A DNA stretch of 6,139 bases, taken from Bifidobacterium breve (GTDB lineage: Bacteria > Actinomycetota > Actinomycetes > S36-B12 > UBA5976). Location: NCBI GenBank assembly GCA_945861165.1, contig CAMATO010000064.1, positions 1-6,139 on the forward strand, read 5' to 3'. A model generated the notes under the pieces. That model worked only from the letters and a program-made list of their open reading frames with translations. It was not told the origin of the DNA and did no database searches. Below are positions 1-6,139 of this stretch, in pieces (position 1 is the stretch's first letter; every line of letters starts with the position of its first letter). Position numbers and translations under genes: made by a program.

Positions 1-35
1 TGGACGTGTCAAGATTACTTACTACTGTATTAAAT

Positions 36-40
36 AGAGG
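36..40 (+). promoter_or_regulatory. Shine-Dalgarno site of pepN
   Basis: AGAGG lies five bases before the TTG at 46. The purine-rich match at normal spacing is what supports reading TTG as the start codon; no in-frame ATG lies near it. The rest of positions 1-35 holds no recognisable gene, and I could not settle on a promoter there. Confidence 0.7.
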
Positions 41-45
41 AAATC

Positions 46-2607
46 TTGAGTAAAAATTTAAACATCACCAGAGCCGAGGCTGTCAGCCGCTTCGAAGTTG
101 TGGCAAATCCCAAATACACAGTTGCCTTAACCATAGATGGCACAGGTGATACATATTCCTGCGTTACTTCTATAAATTTTGATGCTAAAAATGGTGCCGA
201 AACATGGCTTGATTTAATTTCAACACTTGTTGATTCTATTTGGTTAAATGGAACAGAACTAAAAGTTTCTGAAGTTTTTGATGGCACGCGTATCAAGTTA
301 GCAAATTTGAAAGAGAAAAATTCGGTTCAAGTAAAAGCAAATTGTTCCTATATGAACACTGGAGAAGGACTACATAGACATATTGATCCAGTTGATAACG
401 AAGTTTATATCTACACCCAATTTGAGGTTGCGGATTCGCGCAGAGTTTTTCCTGTCTTTGAACAGCCTGATATTAAGGGAACTTTGGCCCTTACAGTTAC
501 TGCTCCATCAAAATGGACCCTAATAAGTAACTCTCCAACTCCGGCAAGTGTGAAAGTAACCGAGAAGATGTCAACCTGGAGCTTTGCCGTTACGCCCACA
601 ATGTCTTCTTATCTTTACGCTTTATGTGCAGGACCTTATTTTAAGAAAACCGATATTTATAAAGGAAAATTTGGTAGTTATCCATTAGCAGTGTTTGTTC
701 GACCTTCATTGGCAGAATTTCTTGATCACGAAGAAATCTTTGAAATTACCAAACAAGGATTTGCTTGGTTTGAAGAAAAATTTCAAGTTGGTTATCCCTT
801 TCCAAAATATGATCAAATATTTGTTCCTGAATTTAATGCTGGTGCAATGGAAAATGTTGGTTGTGTAACTTTCAGAGACGAATACATTTTTAGATCAAGA
901 ACAACCAGAACTGCGTATGAAACTAGAGCAAACACAATTTTGCATGAAATGGCTCACATGTGGTTTGGCGATTTAGTCACCATGAAATGGTGGAACGATC
1001 TTTGGTTAAATGAATCTTTTGCAGAATGGGCAGCCCACTGGGCTAGCACTGGTGCCACTAAATACAACGAAGCCTGGACGTTATTTCATGTCCAACGAAA
1101 AGCTTGGGCTTACCGCCAGGATCAACTTCCTTCAACACATCCAATTGCTGCAAACATGCCTGATCTTGATTCCGTTTATGAAAACTTTGATGGCATTACT
1201 TATGCCAAAGGTGCATCAGCACTAAGACAACTTGTTGCCTGGGTTGGCGAAGAAAATTTTCTCAAAGGCTTAAAAGCTTACTTTGATAAACATGCTTGGA
1301 AAAATACTGAATTAACCGATTTATTGTCAGAATTATCAATATCTTCTGGAAGAGATTTAGAATCATGGACCAAACTTTGGTTGCAATCTTCCGGTGCAAC
1401 TTTACTGCGACCACAAATACAAACCGATGCAGACAATGTGATTACTAATGCCACGATTCAACAAGAACCACCTTCTGCTCCGCCGGGTTTACCTCCGGTG
1501 CTAAGACCCCACCGTTTAGTGGTGGGTACTTATGAAAAACAAGGCACCGAGTTAGTGCGAACGAACAGATTTGAAATCGATGTTGAGGGCAAAGAAACTA
1601 AAGTTAATGAATTGATTGGACTAAAGAGACCAGCTTTAATCTTGGTTAATGATGATGATTTAACTTACGCAAAAATTAGATTAGATGATTTTTCACTAAA
1701 TACAGCAACAAAAGAAATTGCTTCAATTGAATCTTCTCTGTCTCGTGCGCTGATTTGGGGTGCAGTGTGGGACATGGTTCGAGATGGTGAAGTAGGAACC
1801 GGAAAATACCTAGATTTAGTTTTGGCAGGTTTAGCAGCTGAAACAGATATCGGATTAGTGCAACAAGTATTAATGCAATGTCGTAGCGCCATAGATGTTT
1901 ACGCAGATAGAAAAAATCGAATTTCTTATAACACTAAATTTGCTGATGGATTGCAAAGTTTACTTGCAAAATCTGAAAACGGTTCAGATCACCAACTCGC
2001 TTTAGTTAGATCCTTTAGTGCTGTAGCGACAACAGATTTGCAAATAAATCGAGTAGCTGAAATTCTTGATGGTAAAGAAAAAATTCAAGGTTTAAATATT
2101 GATACAGATTTACGCTGGACATTACTTCGAAGATTAGTAGTTATGGGCAAGCGTGATCTGGAAGCAATTGAAGAAGAATTAAAACGCGACGACACAGCCA
2201 TGGGTAGAGAACATGCCGCAGGTGCCAAAGCAGCAATTCCAACTTTGGAGGCCAAGCAAATTGCTTGGACACTTGTCACAACTAATGAATCACTGCCTAA
2301 TTCAGAAATCCATTCTGCCCTCGGTGGATTGTCCTACATTGATCATGCTGAGATTATGAAAAATTTTATTGATAAATATTTTGAATCAGTTGCTACATTG
2401 TGGAATTCAAGAACCCACGAAATTGGCCAATCACTTGTTACGGGATTATTTCCTATTTCAAATATAACTCAAGAAGTTATTGAAAAGTCAGATAAATTCT
2501 TGGCTCAAAACAAAGAGCTAGCAGTTGGGGCGCGAAGAATTATTATCGAACAAAGAGATGCTTTAGCCAGAGCGTTAAGAGCCCAAGAAGTAGATCTTAA
2601 AAATTAA
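46..2607 (+). CDS. pepN: Aminopeptidase N (M1 family zinc metallopeptidase)
   Basis: A complete 853-residue protein that removes N-terminal amino acids from peptides, probably in the cytoplasm because no signal peptide is visible. The N-terminal beta domain covers about residues 1-185. The thermolysin-like domain (about 186-435) carries the exopeptidase motif GAMEN at 266-270, the zinc motif HEMAH at 300-304 with E301 as catalytic base, the third zinc ligand E323 in WLNESFAEW, and the transition-state tyrosine Y386 in ITYAKGA. A short beta domain follows (about 440-525, including LRPHRLVVGTY), then a helical ERAP1-like C-terminal domain that begins near LVNDDDLTYAKIRLD (533-547). Length and motifs match the actinobacterial PepN type (Streptomyces lividans PepN-like), and every key residue is present. 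The TTG start is supported by AGAGG five bases upstream. It seems to be transcribed alone, because its only downstream neighbour is convergent and interlocks with its stop codon. Family assignment is secure; natural substrates are not visible from sequence. Confidence 0.97.
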   Translation: MSKNLNITRAEAVSRFEVVANPKYTVALTIDGTGDTYSCVTSINFDAKNGAETWLDLISTLVDSIWLNGTELKVSEVFDGTRIKLANLKEKNSVQVKANCSYMNTGEGLHRHIDPVDNEVYIYTQFEVADSRRVFPVFEQPDIKGTLALTVTAPSKWTLISNSPTPASVKVTEKMSTWSFAVTPTMSSYLYALCAGPYFKKTDIYKGKFGSYPLAVFVRPSLAEFLDHEEIFEITKQGFAWFEEKFQVGYPFPKYDQIFVPEFNAGAMENVGCVTFRDEYIFRSRTTRTAYETRANTILHEMAHMWFGDLVTMKWWNDLWLNESFAEWAAHWASTGATKYNEAWTLFHVQRKAWAYRQDQLPSTHPIAANMPDLDSVYENFDGITYAKGASALRQLVAWVGEENFLKGLKAYFDKHAWKNTELTDLLSELSISSGRDLESWTKLWLQSSGATLLRPQIQTDADNVITNATIQQEPPSAPPGLPPVLRPHRLVVGTYEKQGTELVRTNRFEIDVEGKETKVNELIGLKRPALILVNDDDLTYAKIRLDDFSLNTATKEIASIESSLSRALIWGAVWDMVRDGEVGTGKYLDLVLAGLAAETDIGLVQQVLMQCRSAIDVYADRKNRISYNTKFADGLQSLLAKSENGSDHQLALVRSFSAVATTDLQINRVAEILDGKEKIQGLNIDTDLRWTLLRRLVVMGKRDLEAIEEELKRDDTAMGREHAAGAKAAIPTLEAKQIAWTLVTTNESLPNSEIHSALGGLSYIDHAEIMKNFIDKYFESVATLWNSRTHEIGQSLVTGLFPISNITQEVIEKSDKFLAQNKELAVGARRIIIEQRDALARALRAQEVDLKN

Positions 2608-2984
2608 ACGTCTGTCATTGACTTAGGTCGATAAGCATGTGCACCTAAGACTGCAAATGCTTGGTTTAGTCCCCCAACGTAATCATTAATTGTAAAAGCA
2701 TTTGCCATTGCGACAGCTGCTAAGCGGCAAGCCTGATTATCAACTGTAGCCGAAGCGTAACTGCCTGTGACTATTTCAATTGCATGATTTTGTAAATCAA
2801 CACACACTAGAACTGTTGCAGAACTCTGATCTAAACTTTTGTGAAGTTTTATGGCATCTTTTCTGCCCTCTTCAAGTTCTCCCACAAATAAACTAAAACT
2901 TAAATCACTGCTTGCTTCAGCAGTAGCGATTGATTCAGCTATTTGATTTTGTTCACTGGTTGTAAAAAAATCACCACTTGGCAC
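2604..2984 (-). CDS. DUF5130-type small protein, TPM-domain-like
   Basis: A 126-residue protein without signal peptide or membrane segment, so probably cytoplasmic. Its pattern matches, from memory, the actinobacterial DUF5130 family found beside pepN (Rv2468c-like): an N-terminal FFTTSEQNQI helix start, SFSLFVGEL (29-37), a core strand pair TVLVCVDLQNHAIEIVTG (57-74), and DYVGGLNQAFAVLGAHA (101-117). The strand-turn-VTG followed by DYVGGL is reminiscent of TPM domains, but I see no catalytic residue set. I chose GTG at 2984 because AGGTGGG sits four bases upstream; a GTG three codons earlier (2993) lacks a good ribosome site. The start lies inside the 3' end of the upstream small membrane gene (14-base overlap), implying co-transcription and translational coupling. 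Its TAA overlaps the pepN stop on the other strand. Function is unknown. Confidence 0.85.
   Translation of the reverse strand: MPSGDFFTTSEQNQIAESIATAEASSDLSFSLFVGELEEGRKDAIKLHKSLDQSSATVLVCVDLQNHAIEIVTGSYASATVDNQACRLAAVAMANAFTINDYVGGLNQAFAVLGAHAYRPKSMTDV
2622..2649. repeat. Inverted repeat just past the pepN stop
   Basis: CTTAGGT at 2622-2628 and ACCTAAG at 2643-2649 are perfect 7-base reverse complements with a 14-base spacer. It begins 15 bases after the pepN stop and lies within the last codons of the convergent DUF5130 gene. No U-run follows on the + strand. On the - strand a TTTAATTTTT stretch follows about a dozen bases later, but too far for a classical intrinsic terminator. It could protect or define the 3' ends of the convergent transcripts, or be chance. 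Confidence 0.3.
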
Positions 2985-3336
2985 TGATCCCACCTGCTTT
3001 CAAAGTCAATGAACCTAAATTTTCTTCACTTTCTTCAAGTTCTGAATGTTTGGCTTCGTTACCAGGACCATTAAGCCACCAAGTTTCGGCATGAGAGATA
3101 AAATCTGATTCATTACGTGCTTTTCTTGACCACTGCGGAACAAGAACTGCCAAAGTGATCATGGCCGTTATAAAGAGTGGAATTCCAATAAATAACGCAA
3201 CTGTTGCAGCTCCCGAAATTGCAACACCGGGTTCATCGCCATCATCCCTAATCGCAGCAAAGACTGGGTGAGCAGAAGCCAGTAATAATGAACAAGAAAT
3301 GCTAATCGAATTGAAAATTCTCGAAGTCTTCAACAT
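2971..3336 (-). CDS. Small secreted/membrane-anchored protein, unknown function
   Basis: A 121-residue protein that I do not recognise. Residues 1-27 look like a signal peptide or first membrane segment: basic start (K3, R6), hydrophobic core ISISCSLLLASA, and a plausible VFA/A cleavage site after residue 27. A short acidic extracytoplasmic piece (RDDGDEP) follows, then a transmembrane helix at about 42-66, a basic stop-transfer (RKAR at 71-74) and a cytoplasmic tail of about 50 residues with a WWLNGPG motif (86-92) and an acidic stretch (ELEESEEN). The ATG at 3336 gives a normal signal peptide and keeps the gene clear of its divergent neighbour; an in-frame TTG at 3354 would add six residues, and neither has a strong Shine-Dalgarno. 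It is the first gene of a unit with the DUF5130 gene, which starts inside its 3' end. Presence of a gene is well supported by this overlap and by its coherent topology; function is not. Confidence 0.75.
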   Translation of the reverse strand: MLKTSRIFNSISISCSLLLASAHPVFAAIRDDGDEPGVAISGAATVALFIGIPLFITAMITLAVLVPQWSRKARNESDFISHAETWWLNGPGNEAKHSELEESEENLGSLTLKAGGISAKW

Positions 3337-3377
3337 AAATCTAACTTTACTCAACGGTCATAGCCACAAAAATGGGG

Positions 3378-3386
3378 TATCTATAG
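3378..3386. promoter_or_regulatory. Possible overlapping divergent -10 elements
   Basis: The 58 bases between the two divergent starts (3337-3394) contain TATCTATAG. On the - strand it reads CTATAGATA, giving a TATAGA -10-like hexamer at 3385-3380 that would leave a leader of about 37 bases to the ATG at 3336. On the + strand TATCTA at 3378-3383 could serve the channel gene with a very short leader. No convincing -35 hexamer at 17-base spacing was found for either, so this is a weak, position-based call. Confidence 0.22.
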
Positions 3387-3394
3387 GTAACCTT

Positions 3395-4339
3395 GTGCAT
3401 ATGTTCCACAATGAGAAATCGCTAGCTGAAACTCTCAACGGATATCTGGGAGCAGTCCCAATTCAAATTATTTTAATATTAGTTATAGCAATTATTCTAA
3501 ACACAGCAGTGAAAATTTCAATTTCTCGATTCGTAAAAGGCGCAATTAAAAGAACTAATGATAAAGCCCCTCAATACAAAAGAATTGCCGATAACACAGT
3601 TGAGTTATCCGCCATGGTTATGCAACAGCGGACTGTGCAAAGAGTTAAAGCAATAGGTCAACTATTAAGTAGCGCATCGGCATTAATTATTTGGACAGTT
3701 GCCATTATGTCAGTGTTAAGCATATTAGGATTCAATGTTGGCCCGCTCTTAGCAAGTGCTGGAGTTGCCGGTGTGGCACTAGGTTTTGGTGCACAAACTT
3801 TAATCAAAGATTTTTTAGCAGGTATATTTATAATTTTAGAAGATCAATATGGTGTTGGTGATGTGGTCGATTTAGGACCAGCTATTGGAACTGTGGAAGA
3901 AGTTGATCTACGGGTAACAAGATTACGCGACATGGGTGGCGTTGTTTGGTATGTCAGAAATGGTGAAATTTTAAGAGTTGCTAACCGCAGTCAAGGTTGG
4001 ACAGTTGCAACAGTTGATGTTCCTGTTGCTTACGACGAAGACCTAGAAAAAGTTAGAGTCGTAATTGATCGAGTTGGAAAAGAAATGTTGGATGATCCAG
4101 CATTTGCTGGAATGTTGTTGGGTGCACCGCAATACGCAGGTGTTGAACAAGTAGCTGGAGATGCAATTTTTGTCAGAATTGTTGCCAAAACTGCACCAGA
4201 CCAACCGACCCAAACCGCTCGTGAAATAAGAGAAAAGATAAAAGGAGCATTTGATAAAGCAGGGATTAGAGTCCCCGTCTTAGCCAGACCCTTTCCCACA
4301 AGTTCAGGCATGCCACCCAATAGTCCAACTCAGCGTTAA
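3395..4339 (+). CDS. MscS-family small-conductance mechanosensitive channel
   Basis: A 314-residue inner-membrane channel that would open under membrane tension and release solutes during osmotic down-shock. Three hydrophobic segments are visible: TM1 about 21-44, TM2 about 88-111 and TM3 about 115-147. TM3 has the Gly/Ala-rich pore helix typical of MscS (GVAGVALGFGAQ at 123-134, then LIKDFLAGIFIILEDQ). The beta domain follows directly (YGVGDVVDLG from 152, then IGTVEEVDLRVTRLRD), with the alpha/beta C-terminal domain and a short Pro/Ser-rich tail. Length fits the minimal MscS type. The frame stays open upstream to an ATG at 3299, but that would overlap the divergent gene. I chose GTG at 3395 because AGGT lies six bases upstream; ATG at 3401 is only two codons later and equally possible. 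The SDR gene follows after 49 bases without a clear terminator. Confidence 0.93.
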   Translation: MHMFHNEKSLAETLNGYLGAVPIQIILILVIAIILNTAVKISISRFVKGAIKRTNDKAPQYKRIADNTVELSAMVMQQRTVQRVKAIGQLLSSASALIIWTVAIMSVLSILGFNVGPLLASAGVAGVALGFGAQTLIKDFLAGIFIILEDQYGVGDVVDLGPAIGTVEEVDLRVTRLRDMGGVVWYVRNGEILRVANRSQGWTVATVDVPVAYDEDLEKVRVVIDRVGKEMLDDPAFAGMLLGAPQYAGVEQVAGDAIFVRIVAKTAPDQPTQTAREIREKIKGAFDKAGIRVPVLARPFPTSSGMPPNSPTQR

Positions 4340-4388
4340 CCCAAACCTTAAGTCGCACTAATTCTTGTTATCAGGCAAACTATCAAAC

Positions 4389-5906
4389 ATGAGTATTGAA
4401 CAATCCCTAAAAATTAGAACCAAATCAAATGGTCAACCTGCAACATGTTTAGTGACTGGCGCAACAGGCTACATCGGTGGTCGTTTAGTAAGAGAGTTAT
4501 TAAACGCTGGCTATAAAGTTAGAGTTTTTGCTAGATTCCCGGATCGTTTAAGAGATATGCCTTGGATTGATCAAGTAGAAGTTATCTCAGGTGATGCTTT
4601 AGAAAGTGAATTTATGGATAAAGCTATGAAAAATGTAGATGTAGCTTATTACTTACTTCACGCACTTAATAAAGGCCCTGAATTTGTCGACATTGAAACC
4701 AAGATGGCACATGTTTTTGCTGATTCAGCTAAAGCAAATAATGTTCAAAAGATAATCTATTTAGGTGGATTAATTCCCGCACAAAAACTTTCTAAGCATT
4801 TGGAATCAAGAAAAATCACTGGTGAAATTCTAAGAAATTCAGGTGTTCCGACGATTGAATTGAGGGCGGGAGTTGTAATCGGTTCAGGTTCTGCATCTTT
4901 TGAAATGCTTCGCTATTTAACTGAACGTCTTCCAGTAATGATTACTCCTAAATGGGTAAAGACCAAAATTCAACCAATTGCAGTGCGAGATGTTTTGTAT
5001 TACTTAGTTGGTGCTGCAGCTTTAGGCAACGACATAAACCGAACCTTTGATATTGGTGGGCCAGATATTTACACTTACAAAGAAATGATGAATCATTACG
5101 CCAAGGTTTCTCATTTAAGAAAAAGAATAATTATTCCAGTACCACTACTAACTCCTAGGCTCTCAAGTTTGTGGGTTGGTTTTGTTACCCCGGTTCCAGG
5201 ATCAATTGCTAAACCATTGGTTAGAAGTTTGATTAATGAAGTAATTTGTAGAGAAAGTGATATTAAAAAATATTTGCCTGACCCAAAAGAAGGCTTAACC
5301 AACTTTGATAAAGCAGTAGATCTAGCACTTATCAGAGTAAGAGATGCGCAAGTTTCCACACGTTGGTCAAGTGCGTCAATACCTGGTGTTCCTTCAGAAC
5401 CAATGCCCAGTGATCCTGAATGGTCTGGTGGATCTTTATACCAAGATATTAGAACTGCTGAAGTTGATACAAGTAATCATGAAGTTTGGAAAGTTGTTGA
5501 AGCAATTGGTGGTGAACATGGATATTTCTCACTTGATTGGGCCTGGGAAATAAGAGGCTTAATGGATAGAGCAGCTGGTGGTGTTGGTTTAAGAAGAGGA
5601 AGAAGAGATCCAAACACTTTGCATGTTGGAGAAACTCTAGATTTCTGGAGAGTGGAAGAAAGAATTCCAGATAACTTATTAAGACTTCGTGCTGAAATGA
5701 AAATGCCAGGAAAAGCTTGGTTGGAATTTAAAATTGAAAAAATTAATGAAAACAAATGCAAACTAACTCAAAGAGCAATTTTTTACCCCAAAGGTTTAGC
5801 AGGTCATGCATATTGGTGGTCAATTATTCCATTCCACGGATTAGTGTTTCCAGGAATGTGTAAAAATATTGCCAAAGTCGCCGTCAAAAATAAAAATGTC
5901 GTCTGA
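4389..5906 (+). CDS. YbjT-like atypical SDR with C-terminal DUF2867 domain
   Basis: A complete 505-residue two-domain protein. Residues 18-300 form a Rossmann NAD(P)-binding module with the glycine motif TGATGYIGG (23-31; G24, G27, G30), VDVAYYLLHAL in the following strand region, and ELRAGVVIGSGSASFEMLRYL, which closely resembles E. coli YbjT as I remember it. The usual YxxxK pair is not intact: in HLESRK (137-142) the lysine position is K142, but the tyrosine position (138) holds Leu, as in YbjT, so classical SDR chemistry is doubtful. From about 365 to the end lies a DUF2867 domain (GGEHGYF at 374-380, IRGLMDRAAGG, the aromatic YWWSIIPFHGLVFPGM at 475-490). That last stretch is hydrophobic and may touch the membrane. 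I chose ATG at 4389; AGG lies 13 bases upstream, rather far, and an in-frame TTG at 4365 has no ribosome site. Its last 11 bases overlap glbO. Substrate and reaction are unknown. Confidence 0.92.
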   Translation: MSIEQSLKIRTKSNGQPATCLVTGATGYIGGRLVRELLNAGYKVRVFARFPDRLRDMPWIDQVEVISGDALESEFMDKAMKNVDVAYYLLHALNKGPEFVDIETKMAHVFADSAKANNVQKIIYLGGLIPAQKLSKHLESRKITGEILRNSGVPTIELRAGVVIGSGSASFEMLRYLTERLPVMITPKWVKTKIQPIAVRDVLYYLVGAAALGNDINRTFDIGGPDIYTYKEMMNHYAKVSHLRKRIIIPVPLLTPRLSSLWVGFVTPVPGSIAKPLVRSLINEVICRESDIKKYLPDPKEGLTNFDKAVDLALIRVRDAQVSTRWSSASIPGVPSEPMPSDPEWSGGSLYQDIRTAEVDTSNHEVWKVVEAIGGEHGYFSLDWAWEIRGLMDRAAGGVGLRRGRRDPNTLHVGETLDFWRVEERIPDNLLRLRAEMKMPGKAWLEFKIEKINENKCKLTQRAIFYPKGLAGHAYWWSIIPFHGLVFPGMCKNIAKVAVKNKNVV

Positions 5907-6139
5907 TTACAACAGTTTTGGTGGTAAAGATTTTTTTGTAAATTTAGTAAAAGATTTTTACCAGGAAATAATTAATGATCCAGTACTTAAACCAATGTAT
6001 CCGGAAGATGACTTAGACGGCGCAATTGAGCGTTTGACACTTTTTTTGATGCAATATTGGGGTGGTCCAACAACTTATTCCGAACTGCGCGGTCATCCAA
6101 GACTAAGAATGCGTCATGCAGCATTCCCAATTGATTTTA
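5896..6139 (+). CDS. glbO: Group II truncated haemoglobin GlbO, 5' part
   Basis: The first 81 residues of a truncated 2-over-2 globin, cut by the window edge; the family is usually about 125-135 residues. The match to Mycobacterium tuberculosis GlbO, recalled from memory, is strong: DPVLKPMYPEDDL (28-40), QYWGGPTTYSELRGHPRLRMRH (53-74). Visible haem-pocket residues are Y22 (B10), Y35 (CD1) and H74, the proximal haem ligand (F8); the G8 tryptophan would lie beyond the edge. GlbO proteins bind oxygen and are linked to respiration, and to peroxide or nitric oxide chemistry, in the cytoplasm or at the membrane. ATG at 5896 lies inside the end of the SDR gene (11-base overlap in another frame) and has no good Shine-Dalgarno, only A-rich sequence, so translation probably depends on ribosomes finishing the SDR gene. 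An alternative start is not apparent. Confidence 0.93.
   Translation, partial: MSSDYNSFGGKDFFVNLVKDFYQEIINDPVLKPMYPEDDLDGAIERLTLFLMQYWGGPTTYSELRGHPRLRMRHAAFPIDF

Noticed and set aside
7..12. TGTCAA, the reverse complement of TTGACA, as a -35 box for a leftward divergent gene
   Set aside because: The matching -10 would lie outside the window, so a single hexamer cannot be supported.
28..33. TATTAA as a -10 element for pepN
   Set aside because: A transcript starting about seven bases downstream would begin within or after the Shine-Dalgarno at 36-40, which contradicts the clear ribosome site.
30..296. Open frame of 88 codons on the - strand across the pepN start
   Set aside because: It is antisense to well-conserved pepN coding sequence, has no recognisable domain and shows Ser/Val-rich composition typical of an antisense shadow.
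4030..4320. Open frame of 96 codons on the - strand within the mechanosensitive channel gene
   Set aside because: Fully contained in a confident gene on the other strand, with no own context, ribosome site or family resemblance. The same reasoning removes the antisense frames at 411-599, 1665-1892, 2085-2279, 5111-5359 and 5477-5761 and the + strand shadows at 1010-1225 and 5344-5553.
4340..4388. Terminator between the channel gene and the SDR gene
   Set aside because: Only a CTTAAG palindrome is present; there is no stable stem and no T-run, so I treat the genes as possibly co-transcribed.
1..6139. Mobile element, CRISPR array, tRNA/rRNA, toxin-antitoxin or phage-defence system
   Set aside because: No repeats with regular spacing, terminal inverted repeats, transposase or RNA gene signatures were seen; nearly all sequence is accounted for by housekeeping-type genes.

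Overview
This is an AT-rich stretch (about 40% GC by eye) of what looks like an actinobacterial chromosome. The taxonomic call rests on protein content: a long actinobacterial-type aminopeptidase N, a DUF5130-type small protein and a group II truncated haemoglobin (GlbO), each of which I recognise from high-GC Actinobacteria. The low GC with compact, overlapping genes suggests a streamlined freshwater lineage such as the acI/Nanopelagicales group (Planktophila, Nanopelagicus). That last step is inference, since no marker gene is present.

Layout: (1) pepN, complete on the + strand (46-2607), starts with TTG behind a good Shine-Dalgarno site. (2) Tail-to-tail with it, a two-gene minus-strand unit is read from about 3336 down to 2604: a small secreted or membrane-anchored protein of unknown function followed, with overlap, by a DUF5130-type protein. 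The stop codons of pepN and the DUF5130 gene interlock in one TTAA. (3) Divergent from that unit, a plus-strand cluster runs to the right edge: an MscS-family mechanosensitive channel, a YbjT-like atypical SDR fused to a C-terminal DUF2867 domain, and glbO, whose ATG lies inside the end of the SDR gene and which is cut by the window edge at codon 82. No clear terminator separates the three, so they may be one transcript.

From memory, pepN, a DUF5130 gene and glbO also lie close together in mycobacteria (the Rv2467-Rv2470 region) and in Streptomyces, so this looks like a conserved core neighbourhood and not an accessory island. The genes do not form an obvious pathway: peptide turnover (PepN), osmotic safety valve (MscS), unknown redox or binding function (SDR-DUF2867) and oxygen/redox haem chemistry (GlbO). 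I found no mobile element, CRISPR array, tRNA, rRNA or clear novel defence system. The most open questions are the small membrane protein/DUF5130 pair and the SDR-DUF2867/GlbO coupling. There is no gene-free stretch longer than about 60 bases.
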